Positions 56,040 through 64,000 of a DNA stretch of 64,000 nt are shown here, one piece after another. Under the pieces are notes generated by a model. That model was given only the letters and a program-made list of their open reading frames with translations, was not told the DNA's origin and searched no databases. The translations under genes were made by a program, and so were the position numbers. Positions within the stretch are counted from its first letter, which is position 1. The number at the start of each line of letters is the position of its first letter. Origin of the DNA: Oleiphilus sp. (lineage in GTDB: Bacteria; Pseudomonadota; Gammaproteobacteria; Pseudomonadales; Oleiphilaceae); assembly GCA_006212045.1 (NCBI GenBank), contig PZPK01000003.1, positions 1 through 64,000 of the forward strand, in the 5' to 3' direction.

Positions 56040-58003
56040 AAGGGCTCACCTTCTTCCCGTTGTTCTCGATTACGTTCGCGTGACTGCTGCTCAAATTTTC
56101 GGCGCAGTAAACCACCCGGGTCGTCCGGTACGCGGCGCATCCACTGTTCAAACGACTGACGTTCTTCCTGACTCAACTCATCCAGCATAGCGTTGGATGG
56201 TTTTTGCTGTGACTCGCTGCTATCTTTGGCATCCGAAGGCGTTTGCTGTCTGGTTTGGGTAGATTCCCGGTCGCCTTGCTGCTGGTCCTCGTCTGCCTGA
56301 TTGCCCTGTTGGCCGTCAGTGTAATTAGCATCGTCCTGCTGATTGCCTTGGGCGTCCTGCTGCTTGTCTGCCTGACTCTGTTGGTCAGGCGATTGTTCCC
56401 GGTTTCCGGATTGTCCTTGCTGATTCTGCGAAGACTCATCGTTCTGTTGTGACGAGCCGGATGATGAATTATCGGAGTTCTGACCGCTGTCGCCTTGTTG
56501 ATCCTGGTTTTGTTCCTGTTGCTCGCCTTGCTGGTCCTGTGATTCGCTTTGCTGCTTCTGTTGCTGCCGGAGAAACTCTTCGAGCAGTTTTTTATTGAAC
56601 CGGGCATCATCATTATCGGGATCGGCCTCGATGGCTTTTTCATAGGCTTCAATGGCGGCTTCCAGTTGCATTTGCTGCGCTAAAGCGTTGCCGCGGTTGT
56701 ACAGGACCCGGCTCGATGCTTGCTCTCCTTCGGGTGGCAATGTTTCAGTGGCCGCTTGATATTGCCCCGCTTTGTATTGGGCATAGGCCTTGTGCTCGGT
56801 CGATTCAAAGGTCTCAGCCGCAGCTTTATAATCCTGTTGCTTCAACAACTGCTGCCCCTTTTGGTCAGGAGTCTGCCAGAGCTGGCTCCAGAAAGAGGCT
56901 GCGTTTGAGGAGGCTTCCGGTATTGTGTCCAGTCCAGCCGTGTCAGCGCGCAAATCCTGCAGGGGGAGCAGACAGATGAAAATGACCAGGAAGGCGCCTT
57001 GTCGGTGTGCCAGAAGTATTCCGGGAAGAATCATCAATAGCAGCCAGAATCCGGCATCTTCCCAACGATCGAAATTTCGTTCGATACTGTCACCCCCTTC
57101 CTGTTGCATTTGCTTTAAGCGTTTACTGCCATCTACATCCAGCGTGAACAAATCATCATCATTGAGCGTTATTGCGCTGAATGCCCCGCCATTTTCTCCC
57201 GCGACTTCCTGTAAGCGCTGCAAGTCGGTTCTCGGTATGACAACGGATCCCTGGTCTTTCAGATATCCACGCTCACCCAGATCGATAGGGCCGCCATGAG
57301 CGGTGCCAACGGCCAGAATATCGAGGGTGACCCGATCACGGCCAAGGGCATCCCGAATCCGTTCCTGTTGATGCGGTTCAATGCCATCCGTCAACATCAG
57401 TATGCGCCCGCTGCTTGCCTTACCCTGATCGAGCAGGTTAAGGGCTTGCGTCACCGCAAGATCCGGCCGGCTGCCAATCACCGGCATCATAAAGGGATCA
57501 AGGGCCGGTAAGTTGGCGGCGATGGTATTGGTATCGTCGGTCAGAGGCGTGACGACATGGGTGTCTCCTGAAAATACGATCAGTGCCGTGTTGCCTTCGG
57601 TGCGTAGCGACAGCAAATCCTGCAGTTTTTGCTTGGTACGGGTGAGCCGATTGGGTTGGACATCGGTGGCCAGCATCGAAATCGACAGGTCGAGTATCAC
57701 GACCATGTCGTCCTTGACCTGAACTACGGGTTGGGATTTCTGTTGCCAGGTCGGTCCCGCCAGCGCCACAATTGCCAGTGCTGTCAAACCGCTCAGTAGC
57801 AGGGACCGGCTCAGTCCGCGTCGTTTTTGGTGGCCCCCGGGGTCGCGGCTCAAATGTTGAAGAAGCTCGGGCGCTATCGCCCGGTTCCAGTCATTGCCTG
57901 TGGTGTGTCGCTGACGCAACAGCCATGCGATAAAGGGGCAGGCCAGCAAGAGATAAAGAGCTTCCGGTCTCAAGAAATGAAATTGGGTCAGAAACTCGTT
58001 CAT
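56033..58003 (-). CDS. BatB/BatC fusion: VWA domain plus TPR and Gln-rich region
   Basis: A 656-residue protein. It has two N-terminal membrane helices, a von Willebrand factor A domain (about 85-290) with intact MIDAS DLSIS (VVILDLSISMLATD), and a third helix pair near 310-350. TPR repeats follow (about 385-480, including ALAQQMQLEAAIEAYEKAIE), then a 110-residue Gln/Asp/Ser/Asn-rich low-complexity stretch (about 490-600). It joins what are BatB and BatC in other bacteria. It overlaps batA by 4 bp. Confidence 0.87.
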   Translation of the reverse strand: MNEFLTQFHFLRPEALYLLLACPFIAWLLRQRHTTGNDWNRAIAPELLQHLSRDPGGHQKRRGLSRSLLLSGLTALAIVALAGPTWQQKSQPVVQVKDDMVVILDLSISMLATDVQPNRLTRTKQKLQDLLSLRTEGNTALIVFSGDTHVVTPLTDDTNTIAANLPALDPFMMPVIGSRPDLAVTQALNLLDQGKASSGRILMLTDGIEPHQQERIRDALGRDRVTLDILAVGTAHGGPIDLGERGYLKDQGSVVIPRTDLQRLQEVAGENGGAFSAITLNDDDLFTLDVDGSKRLKQMQQEGGDSIERNFDRWEDAGFWLLLMILPGILLAHRQGAFLVIFICLLPLQDLRADTAGLDTIPEASSNAASFWSQLWQTPDQKGQQLLKQQDYKAAAETFESTEHKAYAQYKAGQYQAATETLPPEGEQASSRVLYNRGNALAQQMQLEAAIEAYEKAIEADPDNDDARFNKKLLEEFLRQQQKQQSESQDQQGEQQEQNQDQQGDSGQNSDNSSSGSSQQNDESSQNQQGQSGNREQSPDQQSQADKQQDAQGNQQDDANYTDGQQGNQADEDQQQGDRESTQTRQQTPSDAKDSSESQQKPSNAMLDELSQEERQSFEQWMRRVPDDPGGLLRRKFEQQSRERNREQREEGEPLW

Positions 58004-59052
58004 GTCTCCCCCCGCTGCGCACGTAAGCCGAGTTCATTCATCCGCATCAGTATCTGTTCTGCCAGGATGATGAACAGATAGAGTAAGAGTGCAATGCCTA
58101 CAAACCAGTAGTAAAGGGCTTTGCTGGGACGGTAGCTTCGGGTTTCCTGTTCGACGGGTTCCAGGGCGTTGATCAGGCCATAGATCTGTTCCAGTTCCTC
58201 TGAGCTGCGTGCACGGAAATACTGACCGCCACTGAGATCCGCAATCTGTTGCAGCATCGCTTCATCCAGATCTGCCGATGGATTGACTTTACGAGCACCG
58301 AAAAAACTGCGTTTAAGCATTTCATCCGCACCAATACCGACGGTATATATTTTTATTTTTTCCTGTTGTGCCAACTGTGCTGCTTTCTCTGGTGGTATCT
58401 CTCCTGCGGTATTCGCACCATCGGACAGCAAGACCAGCACGCGGCTTTGCTCTGGTCGTTGCCGCAGGCGTTTTACACCCAAAGCGATTGCATCGCCGAT
58501 GGCCGTTGCCTGGCCTGCCATGCCAAGGTAGGCTTCCTGCAACAGTGTGTTGACCGTGACCGTGTCGAAAGACAGCGGCGATTGCACGTAAGGTTGGGAA
58601 CCGAACAGTATCAGCCCGATACGGTCGCCCGCGCGCTGTTCGACAAAATCGCTGACGACCTGCTTTACGACATCCAGTCGCGTAGCCTGTTGACCCTGAA
58701 GTTCCATATCCACTTCTTTCATGCTTGGAGAAATGTCAATTGCCAGCATAAGATCACGGCCGGATAGCGGTACGTCGACTTGCTCGCCAATGTAGGTCGG
58801 CCGACTGGCGGCAATGCACAACAGAATCCAGGCAATAAACAGGGCGATACTTTTCCAGCGTCTGCTGCCATCAGGCTGGATTTCCTGTGCTATGCCCAGC
58901 TGGTGCGCTGTTTCGTAAAGTGGCACGATAGGTGCCCTTATTTCCGGTTTATCGAGTTTGCGCTTATACAGCATCAACAGGGGCAGGGGGATCATCAACG
59001 GCGCCCAGGGCCAGATAAATTCCAGAGCAAAAAGCACATCGATCAAGTTCAT
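58000..59052 (-). CDS. batA: BatA: VWA domain membrane protein
   Basis: A 350-residue protein with N-terminal helices, a von Willebrand factor A domain with MIDAS DISPS (LMLAIDISPSMKEVD near residue 95) and a conserved later Asp (LLSDGANTAGE), and a C-terminal helix (about 312-332). The metal-dependent VWA domain binds partner proteins at the periplasmic face. It overlaps both neighbours by 4 bp. Confidence 0.9.
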   Translation of the reverse strand: MNLIDVLFALEFIWPWAPLMIPLPLLMLYKRKLDKPEIRAPIVPLYETAHQLGIAQEIQPDGSRRWKSIALFIAWILLCIAASRPTYIGEQVDVPLSGRDLMLAIDISPSMKEVDMELQGQQATRLDVVKQVVSDFVEQRAGDRIGLILFGSQPYVQSPLSFDTVTVNTLLQEAYLGMAGQATAIGDAIALGVKRLRQRPEQSRVLVLLSDGANTAGEIPPEKAAQLAQQEKIKIYTVGIGADEMLKRSFFGARKVNPSADLDEAMLQQIADLSGGQYFRARSSEELEQIYGLINALEPVEQETRSYRPSKALYYWFVGIALLLYLFIILAEQILMRMNELGLRAQRGET

Positions 59053-59519
59053 TCGGCTCTGACCCCCTTGAGAATGCGTTCGGCCTTGCGAAACACCTCT
59101 TGGTCAAGTACCGGCAAGTCTTTCTGGTACTGTCGATCGGAAAACAATGCAATATCCTCGGCATCCAGTTTTGCTTCGGTATTTCGCAGCGTCTCGCGCC
59201 AGTTGTCACCGCTACTGGACATGACTGAGGGCGTTTGCTGGGCACTGGCAAGAGCGCGCTTGATGACCACGATAATCTCGGTCAGGGCCTTAGGGTCATG
59301 ATTTGCGGACCATGCAGCCTGAATATTCTTGAGCGCTTGCAAGGCTTCCCGGCGCCATGCGGTCTTTTTTCGCCAACGTACCAAGCGCAAAACTCCCCAA
59401 ACACCGACCGAAACCATAATGCATGCCAGAAGCCACCAGCCGGGCGCCGGAGGCCACCAGGAAATATCGGGCGGCGCCTGTACGTCACGCAGTTGGGCAA
59501 GCAGGGCATTTGGATCCAT
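59049..59519 (-). CDS. DUF4381 family membrane protein
   Basis: A 156-residue protein with one helix (about residues 28-50). The ATG at 59519 gives the DUF4381 start MDPNALLAQLRDVQAPPDIS followed by WWPPAPGWW; the longer frame runs into the upstream gene. It is constantly found between DUF58 and VWA genes of Bat operons, and its function is unknown. Confidence 0.85.
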   Translation of the reverse strand: MDPNALLAQLRDVQAPPDISWWPPAPGWWLLACIMVSVGVWGVLRLVRWRKKTAWRREALQALKNIQAAWSANHDPKALTEIIVVIKRALASAQQTPSVMSSSGDNWRETLRNTEAKLDAEDIALFSDRQYQKDLPVLDQEVFRKAERILKGVRAE

Positions 59520-59535
59520 AACCGGAATGCTCTCC

Positions 59536-60516
59536 CTAGCTGAAGGACGCCAGCAGGCTGCGTAAGCTCTGCACGGCATCCTGATGGGTGGACAGTGGAA
59601 TCAATCGGGCACGATACTGGCTGGCCAGGTGCCGAAGCTGTGCCCGGTGCTGCGCTACCCAATCCTGATAACGATTGCGTGTGTCCTGGGCGCGTGTGTT
59701 AATCAGCAGCGTTTTTTGGCCGTTGGACACCGGATACATTCCTGGAGGAGGAAGTTCATGCTCAAGAGGGTCGCTGGCATGCATCAATACCAGATCGCTA
59801 TGCTGTGCAATTTTGGATAGTTGCTTCCCCGTGCCCTGATCAATATGCAGGAAGTCACTGATGACAACGACCAGAGATCCCGGTTTGACCAAACGCCCGC
59901 TTTCCTGCAAGGCATCGTTAAGCAGGAAGGGCCTGTCCGGGGGCTGATAATCAACCGACAGTGACTGGTTGAATTGAGCGATGGTGCTGAGCATGCGCAA
60001 GATGCTTTTGCGATTTCGGGCCGGGCGGAACTCTTCATGACCTTGCTCGGAAAATACAATGCCGCCGATGCGGTCACTATGATTGAGGCCTGTCCAGGCT
60101 AGCAGTGCGGCAGCCTCTGCTGTTCTGACCGATTTGAAGGCGCGCTGGCTGCCAAAAAACTGGCTATGGCTTTGATCACAAATGATCAGAACCGGCCTTT
60201 CGCGTTCTTCATGGAATAACTTGGTATGAGGTTTTTGCCGCCGTGCGGTCACTCGCCAGTCAATGCTGCGAACATCATCGCCCGGTTGGTAGGCGCGCAC
60301 TTCTGAAAACTCCATGCCGCGGCCACGAAAACGGGAATGATGGCTGCCGGCTTGCGGTCGGCTGATTCTCTTGGCCTTGGGGAGCGCAAAGGTCTTCGCG
60401 ACCCAGCGTAATCGCATCAAATCACCCACGGAGCAATACGCGCCTCCGAGGCTGTGCGGAGGAGCCTCCTGAAGGGGGCTATGTTGCGCAAGCTTGCTAG
60501 CAAATCGCATTGTCAA
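59536..60516 (-). CDS. DUF58 domain protein
   Basis: A 326-residue soluble protein. The DUF58 hallmark GRGMEFSEVRAYQPGDDVRS then IDWRVTAR is at about residues 65-92, followed by a degenerate VWA-like fold (PVLIICDQSHSQFFG). In MoxR systems it probably acts with the AAA ATPase as an adaptor. It is 30 bp from moxR and precedes the DUF4381 gene by 16 bp. Confidence 0.9.
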   Translation of the reverse strand: MTMRFASKLAQHSPLQEAPPHSLGGAYCSVGDLMRLRWVAKTFALPKAKRISRPQAGSHHSRFRGRGMEFSEVRAYQPGDDVRSIDWRVTARRQKPHTKLFHEERERPVLIICDQSHSQFFGSQRAFKSVRTAEAAALLAWTGLNHSDRIGGIVFSEQGHEEFRPARNRKSILRMLSTIAQFNQSLSVDYQPPDRPFLLNDALQESGRLVKPGSLVVVISDFLHIDQGTGKQLSKIAQHSDLVLMHASDPLEHELPPPGMYPVSNGQKTLLINTRAQDTRNRYQDWVAQHRAQLRHLASQYRARLIPLSTHQDAVQSLRSLLASFS

Positions 60517-60546
60517 TCCGCTCCTGCGTAAGCAAACGTGTCAAGA

Positions 60547-61509
60547 TCAAGCGACGGGTACGCGATGAATCAGTTCATTGATGACCTGATCGGTCGTTAT
60601 TCCTTCCGCTTCAGCTTCAAAGCTGATCAGAATTCGGTGGCGAAAGACATCATGCAATACGGCACGTACATCGTCCGGCGAGACGAAGGTTTTCTGCTGT
60701 AGCCAGGCGTAGGCTCTGGCGCAGCGGTCGAGGGCAATGGTGCCGCGAGGGCTGGTCCCAAAATCGATCCAGCGCGCGAGATCTTTGCCGTACTTACCCG
60801 GCTGGCGGGTCGCCATGGTCAGTTGCACGATGTAGCTTTCGACCGCATCACTCATGTGGATGGCGCTGGCTTCTTCTCGTGCGTCAAAAATGGCTTGTTG
60901 TGAAAGCTTTTCGTGCAGAATCGTTTGCCCTGCTTCACTTTGCTCGCGGCGGGCAAGTTTCAGAATGGCTTGTTCTGATTCAAGGTCCGGATAGTCGATT
61001 CGGACATGCATCAGAAAACGGTCAAGCTGAGCCTCTGGAAGAGGGTAGGTGCCTTCCTGTTCGATCGGGTTCTGGGTCGCCATCACCAGAAACAACCTGT
61101 CCAGGGCAAAGGTTTCTTTGCCGACACTGACCTGGCGTTCCGCCATGGCCTCGAGAAGGGCTGACTGGACTTTGGCAGGCGCCCGGTTAATCTCGTCAGC
61201 AAGGATCAGGTTGTGAAAAATCGGGCCTCGCTGAAAATGGAACTGGCCGTCTTCAACACGATAGATTTCTGTACCGGTAACGTCAGAAGGCAGCAGGTCG
61301 GGTGTGAATTGAATGCGCTGGAAGTCGCCTTCCAGACGATCAGAAAGTTCCTTGATGGCTTTGGTTTTAGCCAGACCTGGCGCACCTTCGACAAGCAGGT
61401 GTCCATCGGCGAGTAACGCAATCAACAGGCGCTCTACCAGATGGTGCTGGCCGATAATGGATTTTCCAAGTGACTGGTTAAGTGAACTGAACGCCTCTCG
61501 TGAACTCAT
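60547..61509 (-). CDS. moxR: MoxR family AAA ATPase
   Basis: A 320-residue AAA+ ATPase. The start is placed at ATG 61509 (MSSREAFSSLNQS), the usual MoxR beginning; the open frame goes back to 61563. Walker A is GAPGLAKTK (about residues 40-48), Walker B LILADEINRAPAKVQSALLE, then VMATQNPIEQEGTYPLPEAQ and LDRF sensor motifs. MoxR ATPases act as chaperones or metal-insertion helpers with VWA proteins. It is the first gene of the six-gene Bat operon. Confidence 0.94.
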   Translation of the reverse strand: MSSREAFSSLNQSLGKSIIGQHHLVERLLIALLADGHLLVEGAPGLAKTKAIKELSDRLEGDFQRIQFTPDLLPSDVTGTEIYRVEDGQFHFQRGPIFHNLILADEINRAPAKVQSALLEAMAERQVSVGKETFALDRLFLVMATQNPIEQEGTYPLPEAQLDRFLMHVRIDYPDLESEQAILKLARREQSEAGQTILHEKLSQQAIFDAREEASAIHMSDAVESYIVQLTMATRQPGKYGKDLARWIDFGTSPRGTIALDRCARAYAWLQQKTFVSPDDVRAVLHDVFRHRILISFEAEAEGITTDQVINELIHRVPVA

Positions 61510-61830
61510 GCAGAAAAACTCACCTTTGGTAATGGACAACAATGCAGGCCATGACGCGCACAACCTGTGTGTTTAATTGGGTTCAAACCTGTAAAATTTC
61601 AAGCACCTGATGGATCAGGGCTGCCGACGAAGCGGAAAAGTAAGCTAGACGATTGCTTGTTAATAGGCAATGAATTTGGAATGAAGGATTGGTAATTTGA
61701 AGTGCCGTGCATAGCCGCACGCGGGCAGACCGAAATTAGGCGACGTCTGTCTCATCTCCGCAGTGATTTTTAAGCTAAGCTTGGCGCTGCAAGGGAAAGC
61801 AATTGTCACAATGGAATGAGAGGACCCACC
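61510..61830. other. Divergent gap between moxR and the secretion ATPase
   Basis: About 320 bp. I see no gene. A small inverted repeat TTGC/GCAA lies at 61653-61670. No clear promoter is seen by eye. Confidence 0.5.
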
Positions 61831-64000
61831 GTGAATCAGGATGATTCAGCAGGCAGCTCTGCTTGCAGCAACCATAATACCGTACATGAAACGCCTGGCG
61901 GAGATTCAACCGACAGTGGCCTGGCTTGTCTGGTGCTTATTGCCGGTTTTTATCAGCTTGCAGCCGACGCGCAACAACTCCAGCACCATTTCGGATCGGC
62001 GAATACCCGTTTTGATGACGTATCACTGGTTCGGGCGGCGCGACACCTCAAACTCAAGGCAAGAGCGGGCCGATTCGAACTGAAACAGCTGCAGAAAATT
62101 GCTCTGCCGGCGATCGCAAAAGCACGGGACGGCAGTTACTTTTTGCTGGCGCGTCTGGATTTTGAATCAAGCGAGCAAGGCAAGGTGCTGATCCAACGAA
62201 TCAGCGCAGAAAAGCCCGGACCTGAAACCCTGAGTAAAGCCGCGTTTGACGCGCTTTGGTCAGGAGAGCTGATTTTGGTGACCAAACGTTCAGTCCTGCC
62301 GGGAATGAGCGGTAAATTCGATATTTCCTGGTTTATCCCCTCCATCATCAAGTACAAGCGGATTCTTTACCAGGTGCTCATTGCCTCCTGCTTTATACAG
62401 CTCTTCGCCCTGATCACGCCCCTGTTTTTTCAGGTGGTGATCGACAAGGTGTTGGTGCATCAGGGTCTGACGACACTTGATGTGCTGTGTATCGGACTAG
62501 TCGTGATATCGCTGTTTGATGTCGTACTCAATGGACTGCGCACTTACGTCTTTTCCCATACGACGAACCGTGTTGATGTCACGCTTGGCGCGCGTCTGTT
62601 TCATCATCTCATGCATTTGCCGATCGGTTTCTTTCAGTCCCGCCAGGTCGGAACGACCGTCGCCCGTGTGCACGAGCTGAACACCATTCGAGAATTTATT
62701 ACCGGCTCCGCACTGACGCTGGTGATTGATTTGGGTTTTACCCTGATCTTTTTCGCGGTGATGTATTTTTACAGCCCAACCCTGACCTGGATTGTGCTTG
62801 GTTCGATCCCTTTTTATGTGGCTTTGTCAGTGTATATCACGCCGATACTGCGCAACCGTTTGAATGAGAAGTTTAGACGCGGTGCCGAGAATCAGGCCTT
62901 TTTAGTCGAGTCTATCGCGGGGGCTGAAACCTTGAAGTCGATGTCAGTGGAACCGCAAATGCAAGGACGCTGGGAAGAGCAACTCGCGGGTTTTGTGTCG
63001 GCTTCATTTAAAGCGAATAATCTCGGGAATATTGCCAGTCAGGTGGCCAGCCTGATTAACAAGATTGTGACGGTGCTGATTCTTTGGGTCGGCGCCACTC
63101 AGGTGATTGCCGGTGCGTTAACGGTGGGTCAGCTAATCGCTTTTAATATGATAGCGGGACGCGTTAGCGCACCGATTCTAAAACTGGTGCAGCTGTGGCA
63201 AGACTTCCAGCAGGCCGGTATTTCTCTGGAAAGATTGGGTGATATTCTGAATACGCCAACTGAACCGACACATAATCCAAACCGGACCAGCCTACCTGAG
63301 ATTAAAGGTAAGGTCAGCTTCGACCGGGTCACTTTTCGTTATCAGCCTGATCGTCCGGAAGTGCTGAAGGATTTGAGTCTTGACGTGAACGCCGGGGAAG
63401 TGATCGGGATCGTGGGCCGCTCCGGATCTGGCAAAAGCACCTTGACCAAACTGGTACAGCGTCTGTACGTTCCTGAAAGCGGTCGTGTTCTGGTCGACGG
63501 TGTTGATCTTGCGCAGGTAGACACGGCATGGCTTAGACGGCAAGTCGGGGTGGTCTTGCAGGAAAACGTCCTGTTTAACCGTTCGGTAAAAGACAATATC
63601 GCGTTGTCAGACCCTAGCCTGTCGATTGAAGCTGTGATATATGCAGCGCAGCTAGCCGGGGCGCATGAGTTTATCCTTGAGCTCCCCGAGGGCTACGACA
63701 CCGTCGTTGGGGAGCAGGGAGCCTCACTTTCCGGTGGCCAAAAGCAGCGTATTGCAATAGCTCGGGCCCTGATCAGCAATCCTCGTGTACTTATCTTTGA
63801 TGAGGCGACCAGTGCGCTCGACTATGAAAGCGAACGCATCATTCAGGACAATATGCGAAGGATCTGCAAGGACAGAACCGTCTTTATCATCGCGCATCGC
63901 CTGTCGACGGTGCGGATGGCAGATCGCATCATTGTTGTCGATCAAGGCAGAATCATCGAAAGTGGTAATCACGACAGCTTAATGGATAAGAATGGCTACT
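61831..64000 (+). CDS. Type I secretion system ABC transporter, HlyB/LapB-like (3-prime end beyond window)
   Basis: A frame open from GTG 61831 (GAGAGGA site 6 bp upstream) to the window edge, at least 723 residues. It closely follows HlyB: a C39-like domain (about 30-150) that lacks the catalytic Cys (GLACLVLIAGFYQLAADAQ), FDISWFIPSIIKYKRIL, six helices (about 175-470) with ITPLFFQVVIDKVLVH, and the ATPase. The ATPase has GRSGSGKST (about 528), SLSGGQKQR (about 631), LIFDEATSALD (about 652) and IAHRLS (about 687). The missing C39 Cys means substrates keep their C-terminal signal, as for RTX proteins. Probably about 10-15 residues are missing; adaptor (HlyD) and cargo genes would lie right of the window. 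Confidence 0.95.
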   Translation, partial: MNQDDSAGSSACSNHNTVHETPGGDSTDSGLACLVLIAGFYQLAADAQQLQHHFGSANTRFDDVSLVRAARHLKLKARAGRFELKQLQKIALPAIAKARDGSYFLLARLDFESSEQGKVLIQRISAEKPGPETLSKAAFDALWSGELILVTKRSVLPGMSGKFDISWFIPSIIKYKRILYQVLIASCFIQLFALITPLFFQVVIDKVLVHQGLTTLDVLCIGLVVISLFDVVLNGLRTYVFSHTTNRVDVTLGARLFHHLMHLPIGFFQSRQVGTTVARVHELNTIREFITGSALTLVIDLGFTLIFFAVMYFYSPTLTWIVLGSIPFYVALSVYITPILRNRLNEKFRRGAENQAFLVESIAGAETLKSMSVEPQMQGRWEEQLAGFVSASFKANNLGNIASQVASLINKIVTVLILWVGATQVIAGALTVGQLIAFNMIAGRVSAPILKLVQLWQDFQQAGISLERLGDILNTPTEPTHNPNRTSLPEIKGKVSFDRVTFRYQPDRPEVLKDLSLDVNAGEVIGIVGRSGSGKSTLTKLVQRLYVPESGRVLVDGVDLAQVDTAWLRRQVGVVLQENVLFNRSVKDNIALSDPSLSIEAVIYAAQLAGAHEFILELPEGYDTVVGEQGASLSGGQKQRIAIARALISNPRVLIFDEATSALDYESERIIQDNMRRICKDRTVFIIAHRLSTVRMADRIIVVDQGRIIESGNHDSLMDKNGY

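Noticed and set aside
56173-56652. A 159-residue minus-strand frame inside the bat gene region
   Set aside because: It is a second frame of the Gln-rich low-complexity stretch, rich in Arg/Asn/Thr with no family pattern.

Overview
The window looks like a chromosomal segment of an aerobic, Gram-negative gammaproteobacterium of the marine hydrocarbon-degrading kind (Alcanivorax/Ketobacter-like; this placement is an inference, not a database result). The supporting genes are a System I cytochrome c maturation operon (ccmABCDEFGHI), a long-type 533-residue isocitrate lyase, a divergent alkB/AraC pair for alkane hydroxylation, 3-hydroxyacyl-CoA dehydrogenase, an iron-dependent alcohol dehydrogenase and an acyl-CoA thioesterase. 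The mtaD-ubiG-mupP-yciK gene set, known from Pseudomonas and relatives, is also present but split.

Layout. 1-300: the end of a probable IS66-type insertion sequence that cuts off a zinc-ribbon methyltransferase gene. 547-2871: a periplasmic binding-like protein and an Old Yellow Enzyme homologue. 2988-10851: the ccm operon, closed by a LysE-type exporter. 10948-15501: a chemoreceptor, a thioesterase, and a divergent SDR/TetR pair. 15611-19432: an MBOAT O-acyltransferase with two tandem SGNH-like partner proteins. 19650-24638: lipid and alcohol metabolism genes, a diguanylate cyclase and small envelope proteins. 24660-33142: the minus-strand yciK / signalling block / mupP-ubiG-mtaD. 33614-38267: isocitrate lyase, a 16-copy heptanucleotide repeat in front of a possible ADP-ribosyltransferase-fold gene, and a TPP riboswitch with thiC. 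38357-44415: a PEP-CTERM-like protein, a LysR regulator, a MipA-like porin, a polysaccharide deacetylase, a Bax-like glucosaminidase and a third SGNH paralogue. 44501-46613: tRNA-Arg(CCU) and an AT-richer TPR/GT41 glycosyltransferase gene containing an 11-copy tetranucleotide tract. 46782-49987: alkB, its AraC-type neighbour and a periplasmic solute-binding-like protein. 50211-54081: an arsenosugar-type radical SAM/glycosyltransferase pair, small proteins and glyoxalase I. 54228-61509: a complete Bat/MoxR operon. 61831-64000: a HlyB-like type I secretion ATPase that runs off the right edge.

How the genes fit together. Alkane oxidation (AlkB), alcohol oxidation, beta-oxidation and the glyoxylate shunt (AceA) make a coherent route for growth on hydrocarbons, and Ccm supplies c-type cytochromes for respiration. 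The MBOAT/SGNH proteins, deacetylase, glucosaminidase, GT41 enzyme, PEP-CTERM-like protein and type I exporter point to a modified cell surface.

The most notable signals are two simple-sequence repeats that look like phase-variation (contingency) switches. One is the in-frame (AAGC)11 tract inside the O-GlcNAc-transferase-like gene, where gain or loss of one unit brings an early stop. The other is the (TCAAGCG)16 tract placed between a predicted promoter and the start of the ART-like gene.
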